Of a DNA stretch of 15,542 nt, positions 1 to 8,597 are shown piece after piece (position 1 is the first letter of the stretch; each line of letters begins with the position of its first letter). The notes under the pieces are model-generated. The model worked only from the letters and a program-made list of their open reading frames with translations. It made no database searches and had not been told where the DNA came from. The position numbers and the translations under genes were made by a program. Origin of the DNA: Campylobacteraceae bacterium (GTDB lineage: Bacteria > Campylobacterota > Campylobacteria > Campylobacterales > Sulfurovaceae); NCBI GenBank assembly GCA_027081065.1, contig JALWLW010000062.1, forward strand, positions 1-15,542, in the 5' to 3' direction.

Positions 1-894
<894 letters not shown>

Positions 895-916
895 ATAGTC
901 ATATTTTTTAATAAGT

Positions 917-1600
917 TTAAATTATCTCTAAAATCTTTTTAACCTTCCCCAAAGGATTCTCATCCCTATAAATAGGACGACCAATCACAGGAAAATCAAC
1001 CCCCTCAACTTTTGCCACTTCTAAAGTAGCCACTCGTTGTTGGTCTCCTACATCTTCTCCAAAAGGTCTTATGCCTGGGCATAGGGTTAAAAACTCATTT
1101 GAGGTTGCATTTTTAATGGCTCGGCTTTCAAAGGTTGAACAGACTACACCATCTAAACCATTTTCATAGCTCATCTTCGCAAACTGTTCTGCTTTTTCGT
1201 TGATGCTCTTTTCATATATGAGAGAAAAATTTTCTTCGTCAAATGAGGTTAAGGCTGTTACAGCTAAGACTAAAGGTCGCTTTTCATAAGTAGAGAGTCG
1301 TTCCATGACTCTTTTCATGGCTACTTTTCCTGCTGAAGCGTGTATATTAAACATATCAACTCCTAGTTTAGCTATCTCTTCTGCTGCGTCTGCCATGGTG
1401 TTTGGTATGTCGTAGAGTTTTAGATCTAAAAATATTTTAAACTCTGGGTTTATTTTTTTAAGTGCTTCTATGAACGCTTTGCCATCTCTTATGTAAGCTC
1501 TAAAACCAACTTTCATCCAAATATTATGAGCCTTTAATGACTCAGCCAATGCTAGGTTCTCTTCTGCTGATGGTAGGTCTAATGCAACACACAATTCCAT
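917..1600 (-). CDS. pyrF: Orotidine 5'-phosphate decarboxylase
   Basis: The enzyme catalyses the last step of de novo UMP synthesis, decarboxylating OMP in the cytoplasm. At 227 residues it is normal for the bacterial class. The catalytic cluster is complete: Asp8 in ALD, Lys30 in WMKVG, and the D-x-K-x-x-D array Asp59/Lys61/Asp64 in [10 protein letters not shown]. The phosphate-binding elements follow: PGIRP at 175-179, GDQQR at 185-189 and GRPI at 207-210. The ATG at 1598-1600 is preceded by a weak AAAGAGAG ribosome site. The gene is divergent from ppiB over 63 bases and is not in an operon with other pyrimidine genes here. No clear terminator is seen between its stop and the cas promoter downstream. 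Confidence 0.97.
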   Translation of the reverse strand: MELCVALDLPSAEENLALAESLKAHNIWMKVGFRAYIRDGKAFIEALKKINPEFKIFLDLKLYDIPNTMADAAEEIAKLGVDMFNIHASAGKVAMKRVMERLSTYEKRPLVLAVTALTSFDEENFSLIYEKSINEKAEQFAKMSYENGLDGVVCSTFESRAIKNATSNEFLTLCPGIRPFGEDVGDQQRVATLEVAKVEGVDFPVIGRPIYRDENPLGKVKKILEII

Positions 1601-1626
1601 GTAATACTCTCTTTAAATAAAATGGC

Positions 1627-1639
1627 TATAATTCTACCA
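1627..1639. promoter_or_regulatory. Overlapping divergent -10 boxes for pyrF and ppiB
   Basis: The 63-base gap holds TATAAT on the plus strand (1627-1632, for ppiB) and an extended -10 TGGTAGAAT on the minus strand (1631-1639, for pyrF). The two -10 hexamers share two bases, so polymerase could probably open only one of them at a time. Each leads to a leader of about 25 bases before the start codon. The call is by motif and spacing only. Confidence 0.5.
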
Positions 1640-1663
1640 AAATTATAAAAAATAAGGATTAAC

Positions 1664-2173
1664 ATGTCAAAAAGATATGACGTTTCACAAGAGACAATGG
1701 AGACTTACAACTACGCAAAATTTAACACTTCAAAAGGAACAATTTGGGTTAAGCTTTACCCAGAAGATGCACCAAATACAGTAGCCAACTTTGCACACCT
1801 TGCAAATGAAGGTTTTTACAATGGTTTAAAGTTTCACAGAGTAATTGCTGGATTTATGGCTCAAGGTGGTTGTCCTAATACACGTGAAGGTGCAAATGGT
1901 ATGCCAGGAACTGGTGGACCTGATTGGTCAATTGATTGTGAAACAGATACAAGCTTAGAGCCACATAGAAGAGGAACGCTCTCAATGGCACATGCTGGAC
2001 CAAACACAGGTGGAAGCCAATTCTTCATTACTTTTGTACCAACACCTCACTTAGATGGTGTTCACACCGTATTTGGAGCTATTGAGCTTGATGATGCTGA
2101 GAGTTTTGCTGTGCTTGATAGTATTAGACAAGAAGATGATATTATTTCTGTAGAAGTTGTTGCTTCTAAATAA
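1664..2173 (+). CDS. ppiB: Cyclophilin-type peptidyl-prolyl cis-trans isomerase
   Basis: A single-domain cyclophilin that speeds proline isomerisation during protein folding. At 169 residues with no signal peptide it is expected in the cytoplasm. The active-site segment [13 protein letters not shown] (57-69) includes the catalytic arginine (Arg59, equivalent to Arg55 of human CypA). SQFFIT (118-123) and [10 protein letters not shown] (129-138) complete the binding pocket. The tryptophan that gives human CypA tight cyclosporin binding is replaced by His129, which is common in bacterial cyclophilins. The ATG at 1664 has AAGGA at 1654-1658, five bases upstream. The gene appears monocistronic, with a hairpin shortly after the stop. 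Confidence 0.95.
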   Translation: MSKRYDVSQETMETYNYAKFNTSKGTIWVKLYPEDAPNTVANFAHLANEGFYNGLKFHRVIAGFMAQGGCPNTREGANGMPGTGGPDWSIDCETDTSLEPHRRGTLSMAHAGPNTGGSQFFITFVPTPHLDGVHTVFGAIELDDAESFAVLDSIRQEDDIISVEVVASK

Positions 2174-2183
2174 TTTCTACTCT

Positions 2184-2218
2184 TTTTAGGCTCACTTTTC
2201 AAATAAGTGAGCTTAAAA
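2184..2218 (+). terminator. Hairpin after ppiB, likely terminator
   Basis: A perfect 8-base stem (GCTCACTT at 2190-2197 with AAGTGAGC at 2205-2212) closes a 7-base loop. A G·T pair and A/T pairs extend the stem outward on both sides. It begins 16 bases after the ppiB stop. The trailing stretch is TTAAAATT rather than a clean T run, so termination may be inefficient. Confidence 0.6.
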
Positions 2219-2281
2219 TTCACACTTATACTTTATTTTTTAACATAATTCTAAATTAATATTAATTTTTATTATTTTTTA

Positions 2282-2310
2282 TGTTATACTATTCTTCTAT
2301 TCTAAAGGAG
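2282..2310 (+). promoter_or_regulatory. Extended -10 and ribosome site of the GGDEF-EAL gene
   Basis: TGTTATACT at 2282-2290 is an extended -10 (TG, one base, TATACT). A strong Shine-Dalgarno AAAGGAG lies at 2304-2310. The ribosome site sits 7 bases before the ATG at 2318 but only one base before the ATG at 2312, so it decides in favour of the later start. The same nonamer occurs before the small secreted protein gene at 5282-5290. Confidence 0.55.
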
Positions 2311-2317
2311 AATGATA

Positions 2318-5134
2318 ATGCTTTTTAAAACCTTTTTTCAACCAGCACTTTATGTCATGAGCAAACTCTCTTTTAAAACTAAAATTATCGCTTCTATTGT
2401 ACTACTTTTTATTTTACTACTCATGCCCTCAAGAGTACTATTTACAGACTATATAGAAAAAAATAATCGATACGATAAACAACTCATAGGTCTACGTTAC
2501 ATAGAAGTGATTAATGCTTTTATAAAAACTGTACAAATACACCGTACACTCTCTTTAAAATTTTTAGAAGAGAATGATCATAATAAAAAAACTGAATGCT
2601 TAAATGACCTTGAAGATAACGAGGAGAAGTTTTATCATCAAAAAAGTACTATTATGGATTATGATGAAGAGCATTTTAAACTATTAGGCTCTAATCAAAA
2701 TTTTGCAAAAGCAATTGCTTCGTTTGAGATTATTAAAAAAGAAAAATTTGATAAATTAACTTCTATAGAATCTGTTTTTAAAACACATGATGAGATTATT
2801 AAAAAACTTATGAAAACCATAAAAGAGATCTCTGATGTAACAACATTCTCATCAAGTAAAGATTTACGTATTAACTACTTAGCTAATATGCTCCAAGAAA
2901 AGCTTCCTCTTCTTACTGATTTTACACGACAACTACGAGACACCTCTTTCTCTTCCATTGATAATAGTCAAAAATTAAAAAACCAAAAACTTGCACTCTA
3001 CTCTATCTCTACGGACTTAAGTAGCTTACAACTTATCTTAAAAAAGAATTTTCTCATTGCCAACCTTACAAACTATCATGCACTTGAAGAACAAATTACA
3101 GCTGTAACCCATAAAGTAGACCAACTACTCTATGTTATTGACAACAGTATTATTAATGAGATAGAAGAACAACTTAACAATCAATACTTTTTAGACAAAG
3201 TCACTTCAGCCATTGAATCAGAAGAGTCACTCTATATCATATTTAACTATACCTATAGAGATACCATTACTGAACTCAGAGAAAAATCTATTCATAATCT
3301 TTGGTCATTACTAATTTTCTTTTTTGTTATTGTCCTCATTGCTCTTTATGTTTTTATTGCTTTTTACCAATCAATCACAGGAAATTTAAAAAAACTACAA
3401 AAAGCTTCAGAGATGATAGCAAAAGGCAACACCAACATTAAACTTAAAGTTGACAAACCAGATGAAATTGGTGATGCACTTTTAGCCTTTAATACCATGA
3501 GTGTAAAACTTAGTGAAAACATTGCCTTTTTAGATGGATACAAAACAGCCATAGATACCTCAAGTATTGTTTCAAAAACGGATACAAAAGGAATTATTAC
3601 CTATGTAAACAAAATGTTTTGTGATGTCTCTGGCTATAAAGAAGAGGAATTACTAGGACGCTCACATAATATCATACGTCATCCAGATAACTCTCCAGAT
3701 ATTTTTAAAGAGATGTGGAACACCATACAAGCTAAAAAAATTTGGAAAGGTACGTTAAAAAACAAACATAAAGATGGTAAAGGCTATATGGTTAATTCAA
3801 CCATTTTACCCATTTTAGATTCAGAAAATAATATCTTAGAGTATGTAGCAGTTAGACATGATATTACTGAACTAGAGAGAAGTAAAGAAGAAATTCAAAA
3901 ACAACGTACCGATTTATTAACTGGTTTAGCCAATCGAAATCAACTCTTAGTTGATTTAAAAAGTGCTGTCAAACCAATACTCTTTTACCTAGACATAGAT
4001 AATTTTTCAGGCTTCAATGATTTCTATGGTTCAAGCATTGCTGATGCCGTACTTATAAACCTAGCCAATATCTTGAAAAAATTTCAAAACATTGAAAAGT
4101 TTAAACTCTATAAACTCCAAGCCGATCAATTTATTCTTCTTTTTCAAGAAGACCAGTTGTCCAATAAAAACTTCCAAAAATTTTTTACAGAACTTTTTGA
4201 TAATATTGAACAAAGTATCTCCACCATTCATTTAGAAAATCAAAACCGTATTAGTATCTCCGTTACAGGTGGCGTAGCGACTTATTATGCACATGACAAT
4301 TATCAAAATCTTATACTTTATGCAAATATTGCCCGTAAAAAAGCTCAACAAGCACAAAAAAAGTTTTTACTTTTTGAACACACCATGCGAAAAAGTGAAG
4401 ACTATGCTCAAAACATTGAATGGATTAATAAAATTAAAGAAGCCATTGATGAAGACCGTATTACTACCTACTATCAAGCTATTATTGATAATAAAACAAA
4501 TGAAGTTGTCAAATATGAGACCTTAGTAAGAATGCTTGACTATGAAGGTCAACCTGTTTCTACTTTAACATTCTTAGAAATTGCACAAAAAGCCAAGCTT
4601 TATCCTAAAATAACTAAAATAGTCATAGAAAAAGCACTTAAAACATTTGAAAACCTAAATGACATCGAATTTTCCATTAACTTAACCATTGAAGATATTT
4701 TATCTGAAGAGATTACCCGTTTTATTTATAAAAAATTAGAAAACTACCCAAATGCACATAATGTTATTTTTGAAATTACAGAATCAGAAGAAGTTAGTGA
4801 TTATAAAATAATTAACAATTTTATTAAAGAGTTAAAAAAATATGACGTTAAAATTGCTATTGATGATTTTGGTTCAGGTTATGCAAACTTTGAACATATT
4901 ATTAACATCAATGCAGATTTTATTAAAATTGATGGTAGTCTTATTAAAAATCTCAATACAGATAAAAATGCAGCTATTATTACTGAAGCCATTATTTCAT
5001 TTTCAAAAAAACTTGGGAAAAAGACCATTACTGAATATGTCCACAATGAAGAGATATATGAAATAGTAAAAACGCTTGGAGCTGACTATTCACAAGGTTA
5101 TTACTTCGGTGAAGCCTCTCCTAATGTGAGGTAA
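2318..5134 (+). CDS. Membrane-bound HAMP-PAS-GGDEF-EAL cyclic-di-GMP protein
   Basis: A sensor and signalling protein of 938 residues from the ATG at 2318, favoured over 2312 by ribosome-site spacing. It has a first membrane segment (about 22-38), a mostly helical periplasmic region of about 290 residues with a 'QIHRTLS' element, and a second membrane segment (about 329-350). Then come HAMP (about 350-405), an Aer-like PAS with 'IRHPDNSP' (about 408-520), GGDEF (about 528-690) and EAL (about 700-935). The GGDEF signature is replaced by ADQF (near 602), so diguanylate cyclase activity is unlikely. In the EAL domain the motif reads ETL, but the metal- and substrate-binding positions appear kept: Glu of YETL, Asn of SINL, Glu of EITE, DDFG, IKID, TEYV and QGYYF. 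The likely activity is c-di-GMP hydrolysis controlled by periplasmic and PAS signals. The ligand is unknown. The gene stands alone. Confidence 0.9.
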   Translation: MLFKTFFQPALYVMSKLSFKTKIIASIVLLFILLLMPSRVLFTDYIEKNNRYDKQLIGLRYIEVINAFIKTVQIHRTLSLKFLEENDHNKKTECLNDLEDNEEKFYHQKSTIMDYDEEHFKLLGSNQNFAKAIASFEIIKKEKFDKLTSIESVFKTHDEIIKKLMKTIKEISDVTTFSSSKDLRINYLANMLQEKLPLLTDFTRQLRDTSFSSIDNSQKLKNQKLALYSISTDLSSLQLILKKNFLIANLTNYHALEEQITAVTHKVDQLLYVIDNSIINEIEEQLNNQYFLDKVTSAIESEESLYIIFNYTYRDTITELREKSIHNLWSLLIFFFVIVLIALYVFIAFYQSITGNLKKLQKASEMIAKGNTNIKLKVDKPDEIGDALLAFNTMSVKLSENIAFLDGYKTAIDTSSIVSKTDTKGIITYVNKMFCDVSGYKEEELLGRSHNIIRHPDNSPDIFKEMWNTIQAKKIWKGTLKNKHKDGKGYMVNSTILPILDSENNILEYVAVRHDITELERSKEEIQKQRTDLLTGLANRNQLLVDLKSAVKPILFYLDIDNFSGFNDFYGSSIADAVLINLANILKKFQNIEKFKLYKLQADQFILLFQEDQLSNKNFQKFFTELFDNIEQSISTIHLENQNRISISVTGGVATYYAHDNYQNLILYANIARKKAQQAQKKFLLFEHTMRKSEDYAQNIEWINKIKEAIDEDRITTYYQAIIDNKTNEVVKYETLVRMLDYEGQPVSTLTFLEIAQKAKLYPKITKIVIEKALKTFENLNDIEFSINLTIEDILSEEITRFIYKKLENYPNAHNVIFEITESEEVSDYKIINNFIKELKKYDVKIAIDDFGSGYANFEHIININADFIKIDGSLIKNLNTDKNAAIITEAIISFSKKLGKKTITEYVHNEEIYEIVKTLGADYSQGYYFGEASPNVR

Positions 5135-5295
5135 TTTACCCCTTTTAAAGAGTTATATTTATTATTGTTCTTTTATATATAGAGCAAAGTTAAGTAACAA
5201 TATCTGTTAACTATAAAAAACATCTTAATCATATTTATTTGTTATTTATTTAATTTTAGGCTAATTTAAGTAAAAATATTTGTTATACTTGAGGT
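5135..5295. other. AT-rich intergenic region before the small secreted protein
   Basis: This 161-base gap holds no plausible gene. Near its right end TGTTATACT (5282-5290) forms an extended -10 and GAGG (5291-5294) follows directly, one base before the ATG. A weak interrupted inverted repeat around AGTTAA...TTAACT (about 5187-5214) is too poor to call a terminator. Given the -10 position, transcription would start at or beside the ATG at 5296. Confidence 0.4.
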
Positions 5296-5682
5296 ATGAA
5301 AAGATTATTATTAACACTCATTATATTATTATCTTCAGTTAACATCTCTGCACAATCACTTAAAGGTGTAGCTCCTGCATATGATACAGTTTACCGAACA
5401 GGTAGAATTGGTGATGCTTATCATTTTTTACTTTTAAAAGAAAATGGTCAATACTTTCATCTCTATACTAACAAAACAAAAGAGATTTCAGCTACTGACT
5501 TACAGTCTCCTGAACTTTTAAAAATTTTAAAAAAGAAGCAGTCTTGGGGTAAAGCTTTTTCTAAAAATGGACTCTACACCATCAACAATGGTAAGCTCTA
5601 TACAAAATTACTTTGGAATCCAATTAAAATTCTTTCTCCAAAAAAGATTAAATATTTAAATAAAGTCTTTTATCTTAAATAA
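5296..5682 (+). CDS. Small secreted protein of unknown function
   Basis: A 128-residue protein I do not recognise. The N-terminus is a classical Sec signal peptide: MKR, then a hydrophobic run (4-15), with likely cleavage after Ala19 (ISA|Q). There is no lipobox cysteine, so a soluble periplasmic or exported product is expected. The mature part (about 109 residues) has no cysteines, is lysine-rich, and alternates short hydrophobic strands with polar turns (YHFLLLKENGQYFHLY, GLYTINNGKLYTKLLW), suggesting a small beta-rich fold. The only start in frame near the N-terminus is the ATG at 5296; the GAGG one base before it is too close to be an ordinary ribosome site. It lies between two large unrelated genes, 49 bases before nadE. 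Confidence 0.75.
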   Translation: MKRLLLTLIILLSSVNISAQSLKGVAPAYDTVYRTGRIGDAYHFLLLKENGQYFHLYTNKTKEISATDLQSPELLKILKKKQSWGKAFSKNGLYTINNGKLYTKLLWNPIKILSPKKIKYLNKVFYLK

Positions 5683-5731
5683 TATCAACCCATTTTTAGT
5701 TACAATAGCACTCATCATATAAGGACTATTC

Positions 5732-7621
5732 ATGCATGGTTTTTACCGAGTTGCTGCAGCTATCAATAAAACATTTGTTGCTAATCCTCCTACGAATACA
5801 AAAGAGATTTTAAAACTTCTAACTGAAGCACAAGAACAAAGTGTTGCCATTATGGTTTTTCCAGAACTGACTCTTACAGGCTATAGTGCATCTGACCTCT
5901 TTTTAAACCAAACATTGATAATAAAACAATATGATGCCCTAGCATCTCTTCTTTCGGCTTCAAAAGATATCAATACCATTGCCATTATAGGTTTTGCTCT
6001 ATTACATCAAAATCGACTCTATAACACAGCCATTGTTTTTCAGAACTCTAAAATTTTAGGCATTATTCCTAAATCATACTTACCCAATAAAAAAGAGTTT
6101 TATGAAAAAAGACAATTTAATTCAGGCATCAATATTCAAGAAGAAACCATTCATTTTTTAAAGCAAAATGTTCCTTTTGGGACAGACCTACTTTTTAAAG
6201 CTGAAGATGAAATTATATTTGGCGTAGAACTATGTGAAGACCTCTGGGCAATTACGCCTCCAAGTAATCAAATGGCAATCAATGGGGCAAACATTATTTT
6301 TAATCTAAGTGCTAGTAATGAACTTATTGCTAAAGCCACGTACCGTGAAGAGTTAGTCCGAACCCAAAGTGCTAGAACCATGTCTGCGTATGTCTATGCC
6401 TCCTCAGGTGTCGGTGAATCAACAACTGATACGGTATATGGGGGTCATGCTATCATTAGTGAATATGGTTCAACACTCAAACAAAATGAACGCTTTAAGC
6501 TACAAAGCCACTTTATTACAGCTGACATAGATGTACAAAAATTAAATTGGCTTAGACTCAATGAGTCAAGTTATGCTGACAACCCCATCACAAATTTTAG
6601 AACCATTGAAATAAATAGTATTCCTCATATTAAAAAACTTAAACGCTATATTTCCTCTAGCCCTTTTGTTCCCTCAAAATTTCAAGAAAAACAGAGTAGA
6701 TGTGATGAGATTATTAACATACAAGCTCATGCACTGATAAAACGCATGGAACATACCAACATTAAAAAAGCCATTATTGGTATCTCTGGTGGCTTAGACT
6801 CAACCCTTGCCCTACTCTCTACCCATAGGGCTTTTGAACTTATGTCTTGGAATTCTAAAGATATCATTGCCATCACCATGCCAGGATTTGGAACAACCAG
6901 CCGAACCAAAAATAATGCCATAGAGCTTTGTGAAGCATTAGAGGTGACACTTCGAACCATAGATATTAGAAAATTAGCATTAACAGAATTTGAAGCCATA
7001 GGACATGATGTAAGTGACCATTCAGTAACCTATGAAAATGTCCAAGCAAGAGCCAGAACCAGCATACTTATGAACACAGCCAACCGTGAAGGTGGCTTGG
7101 TTATTGGTACAGGTGATTTAAGTGAAATAGCCTTAGGTTGGTCAACCTATAATGGAGACCACATGAGTATGTATGCTTTAAATTCAAGCATTCCTAAAAC
7201 ACTTATTCAATACGTCATAGAATCATTTAAATCCAATGAGACAATTGCTCATATTATTGATGACATCTTAGCCACTCCTATTAGCCCTGAACTTTTACCT
7301 CATAAAGAAGATGCAATAGTCCAAGAGACAGAGTCCATAGTAGGGCCTTATGAACTACATGACTTCTTTTTGTATCACTTTATTAAATATGGAGCAACTC
7401 CAGCAAAGATACTTTTCTTAGCCAATCATGCTTTTGAAAATTATGAAGAAGAGGAGATTAAAAAATGGTTAAAAAAATTCATTTGGCGTTTCTTTACCCA
7501 ACAATTTAAACGCTCCTGTATGCCAGATGGTCCAAAAGTAGGAAGCATTTCACTTAGTCCAAGAGCCGATTGGAAAATGCCCTCTGATGCCGATGTTCAT
7601 CTTTGGTTAGAAGAGCTATAG
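5732..7621 (+). CDS. nadE: Glutamine-dependent NAD+ synthetase
   Basis: The two-domain enzyme amidates nicotinic acid adenine dinucleotide to NAD+ using ammonia released from glutamine. The N-terminal nitrilase-type glutaminase (about 1-300) has its triad visible: Glu45 in FPELTLTGY, Lys114 in PKSYLPN and Cys168 in ELCEDLW. The C-terminal synthetase has the ATP-pyrophosphatase loop SGGLDS (352-357) and the downstream TGDLSEIALGWSTYNGD segment typical of NadE. At 629 residues it matches the long glutamine-using form rather than the short ammonia-dependent form. The ATG at 5732 follows AAGGA at 5721-5725, and TACAAT at 5701-5706 is a possible -10. Its stop codon abuts the stop of the convergent DUF234 gene with no bases between. 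Confidence 0.97.
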   Translation: MHGFYRVAAAINKTFVANPPTNTKEILKLLTEAQEQSVAIMVFPELTLTGYSASDLFLNQTLIIKQYDALASLLSASKDINTIAIIGFALLHQNRLYNTAIVFQNSKILGIIPKSYLPNKKEFYEKRQFNSGINIQEETIHFLKQNVPFGTDLLFKAEDEIIFGVELCEDLWAITPPSNQMAINGANIIFNLSASNELIAKATYREELVRTQSARTMSAYVYASSGVGESTTDTVYGGHAIISEYGSTLKQNERFKLQSHFITADIDVQKLNWLRLNESSYADNPITNFRTIEINSIPHIKKLKRYISSSPFVPSKFQEKQSRCDEIINIQAHALIKRMEHTNIKKAIIGISGGLDSTLALLSTHRAFELMSWNSKDIIAITMPGFGTTSRTKNNAIELCEALEVTLRTIDIRKLALTEFEAIGHDVSDHSVTYENVQARARTSILMNTANREGGLVIGTGDLSEIALGWSTYNGDHMSMYALNSSIPKTLIQYVIESFKSNETIAHIIDDILATPISPELLPHKEDAIVQETESIVGPYELHDFFLYHFIKYGATPAKILFLANHAFENYEEEEIKKWLKKFIWRFFTQQFKRSCMPDGPKVGSISLSPRADWKMPSDADVHLWLEEL

Positions 7622-8461
7622 TTAGCTTAATAACTTTCTAAAATCTTCTAACTCAAACAACAACAAATCTTTAGGTGTAGCATTTTTTAGCTCATTAGAA
7701 AATCCATTTTTAGAAAAAAGTGCAAAAATATCTACTTTGAGATTCGATGTCTCTGCTTTTTGTCTTAATTTACTCAACTCACTTTTACAAACTCTTCGGT
7801 TAGTATATTTGCACTCACCTAAAATTTTTCTACCATCTTCATGCGTCGCCCAAATGTCAAACTCTGAATGCTTGTCCCAGTAGTTGCCATTGATTAAAAG
7901 TTTTCCATCGTAGTGACTGTTGAGTAACTCTTGTGAAAGTTGTTCAAAAACAAAAGAGTGTAGCCTCGAGAAGTGTTGGTTAAAGTTCTCATAAAAGCGT
8001 TCTGACTTGCCTTGATTTAACTCTTTGTGATAAGGTTCAACAAAACCAAACCAAAAACGATGGAAAGGTTTTTTAAAACGTATTTTTGGCTCTATTTTGT
8101 AAGAGCGTAAAGACTTTTCTAATTTTTGAGAAGGGTACTCTCTAAGTGCTGGTTCGCGTGAATCTTCTAACTCTACAATATTCAGCTCTACCAATTCATT
8201 GAGTAACCTCAACCCCAACTCTTCCCCTACTCTTGCTTTTCTAAAAACATTAGACAAACGTCCATCTCCTCTGGCAATAGAAACTAAAAGGTATCGGTAA
8301 GGCTCTTCTATTAAGTAAGACGGAGAGATAAGTTCATTAAGAACTTTGTACTTTTCTACAAAATTAAAACGAATAATAGAATCTAAGTCATCAAAAAAAT
8401 CCAATTCCAAAGCCTCTTCAACTCCCCCAAAAACTGCAAACAGTTCAAGTGCCTGTTCCAA
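7622..8461 (-). CDS. Stand-alone DUF234-type PD-(D/E)XK protein
   Basis: From the first conventional start (TTG 8459-8461) the product has 279 residues. The middle contains a winged-helix-like segment (about 60-98) and the RFKKPFHRFWFGFV stretch (128-141) typical of DUF234. That domain normally forms the C-terminal half of archaeal-type AAA ATPases. The C-terminus has a restriction-endonuclease-like core: Asp202 in EFDIW and Glu216-x-Lys218 in ILGECKYT. No Walker motifs are present, so the ATPase half is absent. DNA binding or cleavage is plausible; the target is unknown. The frame continues open upstream into sequence that reads like protein, and a well-spaced AAAGGA precedes an ATA at 8507-8509, so the true N-terminus is probably 16 residues longer (see the separate entry). 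It diverges from the Pif1-like gene. Confidence 0.8.
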   Translation of the reverse strand: MEQALELFAVFGGVEEALELDFFDDLDSIIRFNFVEKYKVLNELISPSYLIEEPYRYLLVSIARGDGRLSNVFRKARVGEELGLRLLNELVELNIVELEDSREPALREYPSQKLEKSLRSYKIEPKIRFKKPFHRFWFGFVEPYHKELNQGKSERFYENFNQHFSRLHSFVFEQLSQELLNSHYDGKLLINGNYWDKHSEFDIWATHEDGRKILGECKYTNRRVCKSELSKLRQKAETSNLKVDIFALFSKNGFSNELKNATPKDLLLFELEDFRKLLS

Positions 8462-8506
8462 TTCTAAATAGCCATAATGATTAAAGAAATTTTGAAATCT
8501 AGTTTT

Positions 8507-8536
8507 TATGCTTGTCCTTTTGTTTAAGTAATTATA
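8507..8536 (-). promoter_or_regulatory. Promoter, ribosome site and possible ATA start of the DUF234 gene
   Basis: On the minus strand TATAAT (8531-8536), AAAGGA (8515-8520) and, five bases later, ATA (8507-8509) fall in normal promoter, ribosome-site and start spacing. ATA is in frame with the DUF234 ORF, 16 codons before its TTG at 8459-8461. The intervening codons read IKTRFQNFFNHYGYLE, which fits the helical N-terminus before 'LEQALELFAVFGG'. The TTG has no ribosome site. Either an ATA start is used or an ATG has mutated to ATA. Confidence 0.5.
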
Positions 8537-8567
8537 ACTATTGTAATACTTTTTATCTTTAATCTAA

Positions 8568-8591
8568 TATAATAGCAACAAAAAAGTAAGG
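8568..8591 (+). promoter_or_regulatory. Promoter and ribosome site of the Pif1-like gene
   Basis: TATAAT lies at 8568-8573 and TAAGG at 8587-8591, six bases before the GTG start at 8598. The predicted leader is about 18 bases. It diverges from the DUF234 promoter, whose -10 is about 30 bases to the left. Confidence 0.5.
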
Positions 8592-8597
8592 CTAAAC

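Noticed and set aside
3364..3552. Minus-strand ORF of 62 codons
   Set aside because: It is antisense to the HAMP region of the GGDEF-EAL gene, whose plus-strand motifs are unambiguous; it has no ribosome site or protein-like features.
4287..5066. Two plus-strand ORFs (79 and 74 codons) inside the GGDEF-EAL gene
   Set aside because: They lie in another frame of clear EAL-domain coding sequence and have lysine/leucine-rich, low-complexity translations typical of AT-rich shadows.
5187..5214. Terminator hairpin after the GGDEF-EAL gene
   Set aside because: The AGTTAA/TTAACT pairing is interrupted and short, with no following T run; not better than chance in AT-rich DNA.
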